A stretch of 64,000 nucleotides of DNA from CAYLXX01 sp964484325 (GCA_964484325.1 CAZAEE010000001.1:62001-126000), one strand, 5' to 3'; shown: positions 8,161-17,385, counted from the first letter of the stretch. Program-made: numbers and translations. The notes: generated by a model not told the origin, from the sequence alone.

Positions 8161-8733
8161 ATGGAAGTCACAGAAAATCCCAATCTCAACAAGGTCCGTA
8201 AGTTTTATTATCGTCATAAGCGTATGCCTTCGTATCGGGAGATGAAGCGTTTGTTTGGTTACTCATCTCCGAACGCTGTTGCCTGGAATGTACATAAATG
8301 GATTAAAGACGGCGTTGTTCGTATGGAAGATCGTAAACTTGAACCTGATGATAAGTTTTTTAGCTTGCCTTTGTTGGGAGTGATTAAAGCAGGGTTTCCG
8401 ACCACTGATGAGTATGAACAAGAGTCAGTTTCCCTAGACCAATATCTCATAGGTAATCCAGGATTCACCTATCTTTTACGAGTTTCCGGAGATAGTATGC
8501 AGGGTGAAGGTATTCACTCAGGAGATTTAGTTATTCTTGATCGTAAAAGACAGCCGCGTAACAAAGATATTATTGCCGCTCTTATTGATAACGAGTGGAC
8601 ACTGAAGTATTTTAATAAAAAAGGGAGCGAAGTTTATTTAAGTGCCGCCAACCCCAAATATCCACCTATGTATCCTCGTGAAAGCCTTGTTACCGGAGGA
8701 GTCGTTGTAAGTGTGATAAGAAAATATTATTAA
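8161..8733 (+). CDS. lexA: LexA-family self-cleaving repressor
   Basis: This SOS-type repressor has an N-terminal winged-helix-like DNA-binding domain (MPSYREMKRLFGYSSPNAV) and a C-terminal S24 protease domain. The predicted cleavage bond is Ala77-Gly78 (GVIKAGFP). The catalytic pair is Ser112 (VSGDSM) and Lys149 (EWTLKYF). The 190-residue length from ATG 8161 is typical. The longer frame from 8083 would run through the promoter at 8101-8130 and is not used. Autoregulation through the palindrome at 8111-8122 is inferred. Confidence 0.88.
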   Translation: MEVTENPNLNKVRKFYYRHKRMPSYREMKRLFGYSSPNAVAWNVHKWIKDGVVRMEDRKLEPDDKFFSLPLLGVIKAGFPTTDEYEQESVSLDQYLIGNPGFTYLLRVSGDSMQGEGIHSGDLVILDRKRQPRNKDIIAALIDNEWTLKYFNKKGSEVYLSAANPKYPPMYPRESLVTGGVVVSVIRKYY

Positions 8734-8765
8734 CCTTTTTATTTCACCAATGATATAATCTCATC

Positions 8766-9200
8766 ATGAGTGAACGTATTACAGGTGATAATTCTTATAA
8801 TGAATCCTCAGCAAAAGATGTAATCGCAGAAAATTCTTCTAGTCTTTTTAACTTTGGTAGTTTTTTCACGGTTTATGTGGGTGATACAAGCACAATACCA
8901 ATTACTTCTGCTGAAAAAAAACTTGAAAGGAAAGCTCAACATAAGCATCTCAATCTCCAGAAGCATTTTTTACGACCAATGATGGCTGGTTTATTAGCGA
9001 TTGCCTCTATCACCGGCATATCTGTAAAAGAAAACAATAGCCAAGAAACAAGAGAGAATATGCAAGCAGTCATCATCAACGAACTAAGACGTGATAAAGA
9101 AGAAGAAATATATGGAGGTACTGATTTAAACAAAAAAAACAAACTACGTCGGCATAAACCAGCCAAAATGTTCAAATCATCATCGGGCAACTATCGTTAA
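8766..9200 (+). CDS. Unknown protein with one membrane segment
   Basis: The 144-residue product has a polar N-terminus, one probable transmembrane segment around residues 68-87 (LRPMMAGLLAIASITGI) and a basic C-terminus rich in Lys/Arg/Asn. No family is recognised. A TATAAT at 8754-8759 ends exactly 6 nt before the ATG, with a TG extension, so the mRNA is probably leaderless. Confidence 0.65.
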   Translation: MSERITGDNSYNESSAKDVIAENSSSLFNFGSFFTVYVGDTSTIPITSAEKKLERKAQHKHLNLQKHFLRPMMAGLLAIASITGISVKENNSQETRENMQAVIINELRRDKEEEIYGGTDLNKKNKLRRHKPAKMFKSSSGNYR

Positions 9201-9244
9201 TTGCCCTTTATCAGCTGTAATAGTTCTTTTGTTATAATGGCATC

Positions 9245-9886
9245 ATGGATACCTATATTTTAGACACCAATCTGTTTTTCAATATGGAAGCAGGGTTGGA
9301 TCTTGGTGGTAAAACTGATGAGGTCGTGTTTTCATTAACTCAAGCAATTAAGAAAGTTCGTAGCGAGGCTCATTTTTACATGCCCCCCCGAATCGTTGAT
9401 GAATTCCTAAGTTTTTTCGATGATCGAGAACAGCCGTTTCTCAAAGAGTTTTTAGCAGAAATTACCATAAAAAGTCCTGACACTCATTCAATACAGGTAG
9501 CGGCGCCGGTTTTCTACAAGTTAATTGAGGATATCCGGGCCCGAAGCTATCGAGGGTTAGCAGTTGCAGAAGAGGAGATTCAAAAAGCAGCTGAGCTGAT
9601 GGCTGGTGCTGGACAACTGCAAAAAAAAGATTTTCAGATGAAAGTCGGGCCTGTTGTGAAAACATTTCGTGATCGTTATCGACAGGCCACTCGCACTGGG
9701 TTTTTAGACAGCGTGGCTGACCTAGATCTGATTATGCTTGCCAAAGAGACAGACGGGTTTCTTATATCTTCAGATGAAGGAGTATTGGTTTGGGGTCGCA
9801 CGTTTGGTGTTAAAGAGATGCCGGTGCCTGCGTTTGGTGAACGGATGAAGTCGGTGTTGTCTCCTCGATCTCGTCCTCAGGCATAA
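9245..9886 (+). CDS. RNA-free RNase P (HARP family, PIN_5/UPF0278)
   Basis: This PIN-domain protein matches the family once called RNA ligase partner protein. That family is now known to include Aquifex Aq_880, a protein-only RNase P that removes tRNA 5' leaders. Visible acidic residues fit the PIN active site: Asp7 in ILDTN, then Asp155, Asp159 and Asp161 in FLDSVADLD, and Asp177 in ISSDEG. The central helical insertion (AVAEEEIQKAAELM) is also typical. The 213-residue length fits. TATAAT (9233-9238) ends 6 nt before the ATG. The 3' end overlaps the convergent membrane-protein gene by 77 nt. The function is inferred from the family. Confidence 0.8.
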   Translation: MDTYILDTNLFFNMEAGLDLGGKTDEVVFSLTQAIKKVRSEAHFYMPPRIVDEFLSFFDDREQPFLKEFLAEITIKSPDTHSIQVAAPVFYKLIEDIRARSYRGLAVAEEEIQKAAELMAGAGQLQKKDFQMKVGPVVKTFRDRYRQATRTGFLDSVADLDLIMLAKETDGFLISSDEGVLVWGRTFGVKEMPVPAFGERMKSVLSPRSRPQA

Positions 9887-10388
9887 GTCGAGAAAACCAG
9901 TCAATCATTCTATCAGTTAAGGTTCGTTGTGGTTTATCCAGATAAATCAGGTGTTCTGCAAGCAGTTGGGTGACTTCTTTTTTGATTTCAGGTGTGGGCA
10001 CAACCATGTAAAGATGTAGATAATACGGCGCATGACTGACTACCGTCAAAATATTAAAACCGAATCGCTGAAAAAAGTAAAAATCAGATAAAATTTCCCA
10101 ACGGGCAGTTACCCCAGCACTTTCTACCCCAAACTTAGTGATTTTGTTTTCTACTTCAGGAGGTGGCGTAATTGTTAAAACATAAAATAAAAAAAGTATT
10201 GCCCAGATAGGTATAAGTAGGATTTTATCTCCGAAAAAAAACACGATCACCGACAGAAGTAATGCCAAAGCGAGATAAAACCGCAGCACGTTTTTCGCTC
10301 TCTTTTTATATGCGCGAAGGGGTGCTTTCCAGGAGTACAGAACTTGAGGATTTGTGCTTATAGAATCATCCATTTGAGTAGCTTCCAT
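9810..10388 (-). CDS. Conserved two-helix membrane protein
   Basis: The 192-residue product has a membrane hairpin at about residues 37-77 (FYLALALLLSVIVFFFG...IPIWAILFLFYVLTI), a soluble domain and an acidic, Thr-rich tail. I do not know a function. The start at 10388 is supported by TTGACT-N17-CAGAAT with the -10 ending 6 nt before the ATG. Its tail overlaps the RNase P gene tail-to-tail. Confidence 0.72.
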   Translation of the reverse strand: MEATQMDDSISTNPQVLYSWKAPLRAYKKRAKNVLRFYLALALLLSVIVFFFGDKILLIPIWAILFLFYVLTITPPPEVENKITKFGVESAGVTARWEILSDFYFFQRFGFNILTVVSHAPYYLHLYMVVPTPEIKKEVTQLLAEHLIYLDKPQRTLTDRMIDWFSRLMPEDEIEETTPTSSVHQTQAPASL

Positions 10389-10446
10389 ACCTTCATTCTG
10401 GCACTTTACCGGATAAAAGTCAAATCTAATGTGGTATTATAATGAT

Positions 10447-11448
10447 ATGGAAACACACAAGGTTGAGATTTCCTTCAAGACGATTGTCTTGACTACCGTA
10501 TTTCTTCTCAGCTTATACTTTTTTTGGCTTGTTCGAGACTTAATTTATTCTCTGTTCATAGCCTTTATACTTATGAGTGCTCTTCGGCCACCGGTGATGT
10601 ATTTGGTAGGTCGTAAAGTTCCCCGACTTCTTGCGGCACTACTTATTTTTCTTTCAGTTGTGTTGATTTTTGTTCTTCTCGTTTCTCTGATTATTCCTCC
10701 GATTATTTCAGAGACGGCCAATCTGATTATAAGTTTGCCGACGATTGTTCGTAACTTGAATCCGACTTTGTATACGTATCTCAATTTGAACTCGATTACC
10801 CAGTATATTCCTGATGCGACGAGCCAGATATTTAAAGTCGCAACTAGTGCTTTTTCTAACCTGCTTTTTCTTGTTACCACAATCTTTTTCAGTTTCTATT
10901 TCTTGATCCAAGAGGACATTATTAAACGTTTTCTTCTTAAATTCTTTCCCGAAGATAGAGCGCATCGTATCAACGAAACCATTCGTCGTGCCGAAGGAAG
11001 AATGTCTTCCTGGTTTTGGGGAGAGATACAGCTGATGACGGTTGTCGGTTGTTTGTCATTTATCGGATTTAACCTGGTTGGATTGAAATACGCACTTCCT
11101 TTGGCAGTTCTTGCTGGCCTTCTTGAAGTTGTACCAAACCTCGGGCCAATTTTTGCTGCAGTTCCGGCGGCACTTATTGGTTTTTCTCAATCGTATGTCA
11201 TGGGTCTTGCCGCGATTGCCGTATCGATCGTCGTTCAACAACTTGAAAATAATCTTATCGTTCCAATCATTATGCGAAACGCCGTTGGACTCAATCCAAT
11301 TGTAACCTTAATTGCTTTGATTGTCGGTCAACGCGTTGGCGGCGGTGTCTTGGGAGTTCTTTTAGCTATCCCCTCCTTTTTGTTCCTTGAGACGCTGTTT
11401 AGTGAGTTTTTTAAAAATAAAAAAATCTTCGATCATCTGAAAATCTGA
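10447..11448 (+). CDS. AI-2E family transporter (PerM-like membrane protein)
   Basis: This polytopic protein of 333 residues has the family pattern. There is an N-terminal helix pair, a central soluble part (residues about 130-190) and C-terminal helices containing LLEVVPNLGPIFAAVPAA and the glycine-rich RVGGGVLGVLLAIP. Members export small molecules or ions, and the substrate is not predictable here. I chose ATG 10447 because TATTAT ends 6 nt before it; the upstream ATG at 10429 would include the promoter. Confidence 0.85.
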   Translation: METHKVEISFKTIVLTTVFLLSLYFFWLVRDLIYSLFIAFILMSALRPPVMYLVGRKVPRLLAALLIFLSVVLIFVLLVSLIIPPIISETANLIISLPTIVRNLNPTLYTYLNLNSITQYIPDATSQIFKVATSAFSNLLFLVTTIFFSFYFLIQEDIIKRFLLKFFPEDRAHRINETIRRAEGRMSSWFWGEIQLMTVVGCLSFIGFNLVGLKYALPLAVLAGLLEVVPNLGPIFAAVPAALIGFSQSYVMGLAAIAVSIVVQQLENNLIVPIIMRNAVGLNPIVTLIALIVGQRVGGGVLGVLLAIPSFLFLETLFSEFFKNKKIFDHLKI

Positions 11449-11457
11449 TAGGCTCTC

Positions 11458-11486
11458 TTGACAGTCTTTGTAGAATCTTCTATAGT
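11458..11486 (+). promoter_or_regulatory. Consensus promoter
   Basis: TTGACA (11458-11463), a 17-nt spacer and TATAGT (11481-11486). An apparent upstream TTG start for the following gene is the -35 box itself, which fixes the gene start at ATG 11503. Confidence 0.8.
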
Positions 11487-11502
11487 GAAAATTATTCAAG
11501 CT

Positions 11503-12255
11503 ATGAAATCTCGCCAAACCATAGACTGGAAAAATATCTTTGCACTTTTTGGCATCTTTGTTTTGATGATGATGATATTTAGCATTGGTGTGTTATCCGC
11601 CAGACAAAGTTTAAACAATCAGTCAAAAGCAGCTGGGATTGACAGTGGTACTTCTGTGATCAAGTCTGGTGGCAATCATGACTTGCCTGAACCGAAGCCG
11701 CCTGCAGCTCAGTATAAGATACAAATCTCAAACGGTGAATTTCCTAGCACCAATAGAGTTATTAATAGTTATACACTAACATCAACGTCTTCACCGTATG
11801 GAGAAGTCAGCGGGACATATGCTCTTTTTGGAGGCGATCCAGGTCATCCGTTAAGCCTTCCTTGTAATCACGTCGGCGATACTGTGCAATATCAGGTTAC
11901 AGGAACCTTCACTGATCATGTAGATGCGTATCCGGTATTTGGATCGGCCACCTGTGTTATCACTAATGAAGTTCGCGGTTATGCGGTTTTACGCTATCAT
12001 TCCGATCCCACGTGTGAAGGTTATTGTGTATTAAACTCAACGTCTTGTCGTTATGGTTCTGGTCAAGGCGATTGTTATGAAGGATTTCATTGTTGTGCTG
12101 ATCCTCCACCTCCTTCTCCAACTCCTGCCTGTGTTCCTATGGGACAAGCTTGCAGTGCTGAGTGTCTTTACCCCAACCGCTGTATCAGTGGTGGTTACTG
12201 TTGTCCTCCTTCAGGCCCTGAAGGGTCTATGAACTCCGGTAGCCTTTCACAATAA
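11503..12255 (+). CDS. Membrane-anchored, cysteine-rich secreted protein
   Basis: The 250-residue product begins with a short basic stretch and a membrane segment (FALFGIFVLMMMIFSIGVL) that probably anchors it, with the rest outside. The C-terminal third is rich in cysteine and proline (CCADPPPPSPTPACVPMG) and contains two CC pairs, as in disulfide-stabilised surface domains. No specific family is recognised. The start is set by the promoter at 11458-11486. Confidence 0.68.
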   Translation: MKSRQTIDWKNIFALFGIFVLMMMIFSIGVLSARQSLNNQSKAAGIDSGTSVIKSGGNHDLPEPKPPAAQYKIQISNGEFPSTNRVINSYTLTSTSSPYGEVSGTYALFGGDPGHPLSLPCNHVGDTVQYQVTGTFTDHVDAYPVFGSATCVITNEVRGYAVLRYHSDPTCEGYCVLNSTSCRYGSGQGDCYEGFHCCADPPPPSPTPACVPMGQACSAECLYPNRCISGGYCCPPSGPEGSMNSGSLSQ

Positions 12256-12310
12256 TTCTTGCGGTGAATGTGCGGTAATTATGCGGAAATTGATACTATA
12301 TAATTAGTCC

Positions 12311-13606
12311 ATGAAAATTGCCATTCTCGGAGGCGGATTCGCTGGCTTGTCAGCCGCCTACTACTTGATAAAAAAAGGCCATCAGGTGACGATTTTTGAA
12401 AAAGAGCTTATCTTGGGTGGTTTAGCTGTCGGTTTCAAAGAGAAAAACTGGGACTGGCCGCTCGAGCGGGCTTATCATCATCTTTTTGCATCAGATAAGC
12501 ACATTTTGAGCCTGGCAAAAGAGTCGAGTTTTGACAATATATTTTTTCACTCCCCTGAGACAGCCTCGTTTTACAAGGTTTATGATAATTACCGCATATT
12601 TCCCGTAGATACTCCGCAAGATTTCCTTAAATTTCCCCTACTTCCTCTATTTAATAAACTTAGAGCAGCCGTAATACTGGCCTGCTTGAAATTTTCACCA
12701 TTTCTGTCTCTTTACGAGAGGTATTCGGCGGAAGAGTTTTTTACTCGAAGTATGGGGAAGCGTGCCTGGAATATGATTTTCGGTGAGTTAATGCGGAAAA
12801 AGTTCGGAAAATATGCGGGAAATATTCTTGCCTCATTTATCTGGGCACGAATTAAGGTGCGGACAAAGTCTTTAGGGTACATTAAAGGTGGTTTTCAGAC
12901 GTTTGTGGAGCATCTGGAAAAGATAAATACTGAGCTTGGAGTTTTTATAAAAAAATCCCACGAAGTCCAAAAAATTACCAAAAGGGGAGAGGGCTATATT
13001 GTTACCTATAAAGATCAAAAAGGCAGTATTCGTTCGGATTCGTTTGACGCTGTCATTTCAACGTTGCCAAGCGTGATTTTAGCTCGTATGACAGGCAATC
13101 TATTTCCGGTAAGTTACTTTGAAAAGTTTAAAAAACTCCATTACCTGAATGCGGTAGTTCTAATTGTTGAGTCCAAAAAACCCATTCTAAAAAAAACCTA
13201 TTGGTTAAATATCTGTGATCCGGAAACACCGCTTATGATCGTGGCTCAACACACCAATTTTATGGATCCAGTCCACTACGGTGGTAGTCATTTGGCATAT
13301 ATCGGCTGGTATGTTGATCAGGGGAGTGAAATATGGAACATGGATGAGAAAACCCTTGTCAGATTTATTACTCCACATCTGAAAAAGATTAACCCGCAGT
13401 TTGATCTTTCCAAAACCAAAAGATTTTTATTTAAAGCTCCTTTTGCTCAGCCAGTTTTTGATCGCGATTTTGTCGAAAATAAACCAGATTTTCAAACACC
13501 TTTGAAGAATTTTTACATCGCTAATCTTGATATGACCTATCCTAATGATCGGGGAACCAACTACGCAGTTAAACTTGGTAAAGAAGTGGCCGACAGATTT
13601 TTTTAA
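12311..13606 (+). CDS. FAD-dependent amine-oxidase/phytoene-desaturase-like oxidoreductase
   Basis: The 431-residue product begins with a Rossmann dinucleotide motif (AILGGGFAGLSAAYYLIKKG) and an acidic end of strand 2 (FEKE). It continues with the GG(L) and aromatic segments of the NAD(P)/FAD-binding flavin amine oxidase superfamily. It ends with YPNDRGTNYAVKLGKEVA, the FAD-contacting C-terminal helix. The substrate is unknown; in CPR genomes such genes often lie near polyprenyl or cell-envelope genes. TATAAT ends 6 nt before the ATG. Confidence 0.75.
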   Translation: MKIAILGGGFAGLSAAYYLIKKGHQVTIFEKELILGGLAVGFKEKNWDWPLERAYHHLFASDKHILSLAKESSFDNIFFHSPETASFYKVYDNYRIFPVDTPQDFLKFPLLPLFNKLRAAVILACLKFSPFLSLYERYSAEEFFTRSMGKRAWNMIFGELMRKKFGKYAGNILASFIWARIKVRTKSLGYIKGGFQTFVEHLEKINTELGVFIKKSHEVQKITKRGEGYIVTYKDQKGSIRSDSFDAVISTLPSVILARMTGNLFPVSYFEKFKKLHYLNAVVLIVESKKPILKKTYWLNICDPETPLMIVAQHTNFMDPVHYGGSHLAYIGWYVDQGSEIWNMDEKTLVRFITPHLKKINPQFDLSKTKRFLFKAPFAQPVFDRDFVENKPDFQTPLKNFYIANLDMTYPNDRGTNYAVKLGKEVADRFF

Positions 13607-13647
13607 ACAGGAGAAAAATTGCAAGTACCCATTCTTCTCAAGCGGGG

Positions 13648-14910
13648 TCATTTAATAAGAAATAGTAAAAGCCCGAGACTTGCAAGCGTCATTACTCCGG
13701 TAATAGTCCAGGCAGCGATGTTTCTTGGTAAAGAGTTTGTATATTTTCCCATGATTTTTTTGTTATTGGCAATAACGATGATAAATACAAGAAGCAGGGG
13801 AGCAGAAATGCCATTGAGTGCCGCTGTGTAATAGAGCATTTGAAAAGGTTTTACATGGGTAAAGTTAACAAGAAGTCCGATAAGAGTGGCGATGGTGATA
13901 ATACCATAGAATCCGTGAGCCTGGGTAAATTTCCGGTAAAGGCCTTCTTTTAGTCCAAAAGCTTCGGCTAAAGCATACGAAGCAGATCCTGCGAGAACTG
14001 GTACAGCAAGAAGTCCCGTGCCAATGATGCCGACGGCAAATAAAATAAATGTCAGGTTGCCTGCAATTGGTTGGAGTGCCAGAGCTGCCTGATCGGCTGA
14101 CTCAATAGTTTTTATCCCGTGTTGTGCAAGAGTTGACGCAGTCGTGATAATAATAAAAAACGAGATTAAGTTTGAAAACACCATACCAATTAATGTATCG
14201 GCGCGCATTTTTCTAATGGTGCGTATATTAATCGTTGGTTTCCCAAGTCCCATGGTGCGGAGTTTTTTTTCTTCAACTTCTTCTTCCACTTCTTCCCCTG
14301 CTTGCCAGAAAAAAAGATACGGCGAGATCGTTGTACCAAGAAATGCCACGATATTTAAAATATAGTCTTTACTGAATGATATCGATGGAACAAGCGTTGA
14401 CACAAAAATTTTCATCCAGTCTTGTTTAATAATAAAAACCGTAAAAATGTAGGCAAACAACGAAAGCGCTAGATATTTCAAAAATTGTGAATACAATCTG
14501 TACGATACAAACACTTCAAGTATTAATGTGACTACCGTCATTCCTATAAGCCAAACTGCAAAAGGGAGTTTAAAAACAAGCTGAGCAGATGATGCCATAG
14601 CTCCCAGATCAGCGCCGATGTTGATAATGTTTGCAAAAAAAAGGATAAAAACTGCAGCAAAGAGAAACGGTTTTGAATAATGTTTGCGAATGACTCCTGC
14701 AAGACCCTTTCCGGTGACTAATCCGATCCGGCCGCACATCTCCTGAACAACCGTCATAAATGGGATCGTGAAAAGAGTTGCCCAAAGTTGCTGATACCCA
14801 AATTGTGCACCAGTTTGTGAATAGGTGGCTATACCTGAAGGATCATCGTCAGAAGCACCTGTAATAAATCCCGGCCCAAGTATTTTTAAAAATTTTTTAA
14901 CTTTTCCCAT
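13648..14910 (-). CDS. NRAMP-family divalent metal transporter, atypical motifs
   Basis: This polytopic protein of 420 residues has about 11 hydrophobic segments. The family frame is clear (ILGPGFITGASDDDPSGIAT). However, the canonical helix-1 DPGN is DPSG (residues 23-26), and the helix-6 MPH metal motif is SPY (residues 196-198, in TTISPYLFF). An acidic loop (residues 206-214, EEVEEEVEE) follows helix 6. The metal specificity is therefore uncertain. Its start overlaps the end of the upstream isomerase gene by 14 nt, suggesting translational coupling. Confidence 0.85.
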   Translation of the reverse strand: MGKVKKFLKILGPGFITGASDDDPSGIATYSQTGAQFGYQQLWATLFTIPFMTVVQEMCGRIGLVTGKGLAGVIRKHYSKPFLFAAVFILFFANIINIGADLGAMASSAQLVFKLPFAVWLIGMTVVTLILEVFVSYRLYSQFLKYLALSLFAYIFTVFIIKQDWMKIFVSTLVPSISFSKDYILNIVAFLGTTISPYLFFWQAGEEVEEEVEEKKLRTMGLGKPTINIRTIRKMRADTLIGMVFSNLISFFIIITTASTLAQHGIKTIESADQAALALQPIAGNLTFILFAVGIIGTGLLAVPVLAGSASYALAEAFGLKEGLYRKFTQAHGFYGIITIATLIGLLVNFTHVKPFQMLYYTAALNGISAPLLLVFIIVIANNKKIMGKYTNSLPRNIAAWTITGVMTLASLGLLLFLIK

Positions 14911-15985
14911 TCATTTCTTTTAATTTCTTTTTGAAGTAGTCGACGTATGGTATCGCAGTTGGATTTTGTTCGTACAAGGCAGCCAAATACATACTCACAT
15001 AACTTCCTAAACCCATTAACTCAAACGCTTGATCAATTTTTGTTGCACCTGTTAGTTCATGCCAGATAGTTTGAAGACCATTTTGTTCAACCACTTCTTT
15101 GGTGATGGTAAATCTTTTTTGTATCTGAGGTGAATATAGTGAAGAGTAAAAAAATACGAAAGTCGCAATCTCTTTATGTTTATCAGGGAACTTTAGTCCT
15201 TCCATAAGATGATGGTTGAGTTCTGGAATAACGCGAAAAGATGAGATTGATTTGGCAGTTTCATTAACCTGATTGGCTATGGCATTGCCGATTCCTGTTA
15301 AAAACTCGGAAACGATAAAGTAAGGAAATTTTTGATAGAGTTTTTGCGCAATAGTTTTGGCAGGGTTCTCTATAGAAGGAGTATCAATAGTGTATTTTTT
15401 TAATAACTCAGTGAGATTATCTATCGCTCGTTCAATTTCTTCAGGATTTTTTTTTAGAAATCCGAGACTCATTAACAACCCTAAATGTCCTCCTACCAGA
15501 TACCCAAATCCTATACGTGGTTGTTTTGAGGGATTAAATTTCGGGTCAAAGATATAAAAAGGCAGGTGGTTATTTTTTAAAAAACTGGCGACTTCACCAC
15601 CGTTGGTGATACCTGTAATGAGAGCCCCTTTTTCCTGAGCAACTTTACCTGCATGAATTACTTCCTCCGTTGTTCCAGAATATGAGGAGAGAATAACCAA
15701 TGTTTCAGCGGAAATGTATCCAGGAAGAATATAATCATCATTGACAGAATAGGGCAAAGTAATTTCTTCTTTAAAAAGATTTTTCAATATAATTGACGGA
15801 AAGCGTGAACCGCCCATACCACAAACAACAATATTTTTTATTTTTTTGTATTCTTGGAGAAATGAAACATGAAGTGATTCGGTAAATGATTGTTTCAGCT
15901 GATTGGGGAGTGCATTGATAGATTGTAAAACCGTTTCATCGCCTTGAGTTTCATGAATAGCATTTTTGTCATCAAGGTTGATCAT
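14897..15985 (-). CDS. Bifunctional phosphoglucose/phosphomannose isomerase (SIS domains)
   Basis: The 362-residue protein has tandem SIS folds. CGMGGSRFPS near residue 55 and SSYSGTTEE near residue 100 match the sugar-phosphate-binding loops. ELNHH near residue 245 supplies the conserved Glu/His of this isomerase family. It interconverts glucose-6-P (or mannose-6-P) and fructose-6-P. A TATAAT 17 nt upstream (16008-16003) overlaps the divergent promoter of the prenyltransferase gene. Confidence 0.83.
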   Translation of the reverse strand: MINLDDKNAIHETQGDETVLQSINALPNQLKQSFTESLHVSFLQEYKKIKNIVVCGMGGSRFPSIILKNLFKEEITLPYSVNDDYILPGYISAETLVILSSYSGTTEEVIHAGKVAQEKGALITGITNGGEVASFLKNNHLPFYIFDPKFNPSKQPRIGFGYLVGGHLGLLMSLGFLKKNPEEIERAIDNLTELLKKYTIDTPSIENPAKTIAQKLYQKFPYFIVSEFLTGIGNAIANQVNETAKSISSFRVIPELNHHLMEGLKFPDKHKEIATFVFFYSSLYSPQIQKRFTITKEVVEQNGLQTIWHELTGATKIDQAFELMGLGSYVSMYLAALYEQNPTAIPYVDYFKKKLKEMNGKS

Positions 15986-16023
15986 ATAATAGTGAACTGT
16001 AAATTATAGTATAATTCAAGAAG

Positions 16024-16935
16024 ATGAAAAAAGGAAGGTTTTTGCTTTGGGCGCGGGCTCTCCGTGTGAATCAATGGATTAAGAATCTGGTAGTTTTTAC
16101 GGCAATCATTTTTTCAGGAAAATTATTCGAGGCAGATCTGATTTTAGTGACCTTGTTTGCTTTTTTTGTCTTTTGTATCTTGTCTTCGGCTTCCTATTTA
16201 TTAAACGACATTATCGATTATCCCTACGACATTAAACATCCACTTAAACGTTTTAGACCAGTAGCAGCAGGGGAGATTAGTGTTGCTCAGGCAACGTTTG
16301 TTGTATTTTTGCTGACGTTATTTGCTCTTATTATTTCGCTCTTTTTTTCAATTAGTTTTTTCTTGATATGTTTAGCGTTTATACTCCTTCACATTTTTTA
16401 CTCACTTTATTTGAAAAAACAGCCAGTTTTGGATATTTTTGCTATTTCATTTTCTTTTATGTTGCGCACGTTTGCTGGCGAAATTGTTTCCGGCTGGCAC
16501 ATACCTATCTGGCTTCTTCTAACAATTTTTTTTATATCGCTTTTTATGGCAGCTGTCAAACGTCACGCAGAGCTTGTTGTCCATGGCCGAGAAACGCGTG
16601 AGTCGTTGTATAGATATAAAGAGCATTTTATAGACTTCTTGACGTATACATTTGCCACAGCGACGATCATTGCTTATTCTACTTATACATATTCACCTGA
16701 GGCTAATGCTGTTTCTACTCAATTGTTTGCCCATATTTTCCCGACATTTGAAACCAGAAAGTTGATGATGATTACCATACCGTTAGTGGTTTATGGAATT
16801 GCCCGTTACTCGCAACTTTTATACGAGAAAGCTGAAGGTGAGCGACCGGAGCAGTTGATTACCACTGATGTACCTCTTATTACCACGATACTTTTATGGG
16901 GAGTAATCGTTATCAGCCTTATCTACATAATCTAA
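16024..16935 (+). CDS. UbiA-family prenyltransferase, decaprenyl-phosphate phosphoribosyltransferase-like
   Basis: This polytopic protein of 303 residues has the UbiA Asp-rich motif NDIIDYPYD (residues about 60-68), followed by HPLKRFRPVAAG. That arrangement matches the Rv3806c type, which transfers 5-phosphoribose from PRPP to polyprenyl phosphate for arabinan-type envelope sugars. The start follows a TATAAT 8 nt upstream. Partner epimerase genes (DprE1/DprE2) are not in the window, so the exact acceptor is inferred. Confidence 0.8.
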   Translation: MKKGRFLLWARALRVNQWIKNLVVFTAIIFSGKLFEADLILVTLFAFFVFCILSSASYLLNDIIDYPYDIKHPLKRFRPVAAGEISVAQATFVVFLLTLFALIISLFFSISFFLICLAFILLHIFYSLYLKKQPVLDIFAISFSFMLRTFAGEIVSGWHIPIWLLLTIFFISLFMAAVKRHAELVVHGRETRESLYRYKEHFIDFLTYTFATATIIAYSTYTYSPEANAVSTQLFAHIFPTFETRKLMMITIPLVVYGIARYSQLLYEKAEGERPEQLITTDVPLITTILLWGVIVISLIYII

Positions 16936-16993
16936 AGCTCATCCATATCTTATAGTATTTGCTATCTAAGGTTATTTTTGGTAAAATTAGAAA

Positions 16994-17278
16994 ATGGAAG
17001 AGAAATTTTCATATACTGAATCTCGTTATACTTTTTCTGGTTTTTTCCCTGCAAGCGCACTTGCCTTTATGTATTTAGCAGCGCAACGATTAGAGATACC
17101 TATCCGAGTGATGGCGAAAGAAGGCGAGTTAATTATCAATACTAAAGTAGAAGAATCTGTCCCTAAAGATCATTTTTACGCGCAGTTGCGTTTTTTACCC
17201 AGAGAATCTGCGCAGTTTTGGAAAGAAATTACATCACTTGCTTTAAACACGAACTCCTCTAATAAAACCGAAAAATAA
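16994..17278 (+). CDS. Unknown 94-residue protein
   Basis: A small soluble protein (MEEKFSYTESRYTFSG...). No family is recognised. TAAAAT ends 6 nt before the ATG, in line with leaderless neighbours. The tail is polar and Asn/Ser/Lys-rich. Confidence 0.6.
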   Translation: MEEKFSYTESRYTFSGFFPASALAFMYLAAQRLEIPIRVMAKEGELIINTKVEESVPKDHFYAQLRFLPRESAQFWKEITSLALNTNSSNKTEK

Positions 17279-17385
17279 AAACACTGCAGATTCATACATA
17301 CTTATAACATTCTTCTTAATTTGCTCTTACCACAACATCTTATAGTTAGTACATAAGAATTTACTCGAGAAAGAAGGTGATGTAC

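Noticed and set aside
11458..11502. N-terminal extension of the Cys-rich secreted protein starting at a TTG
   Set aside because: The TTG is the first half of a consensus -35 box (TTGACA-N17-TATAGT), so the stretch is promoter, not coding.
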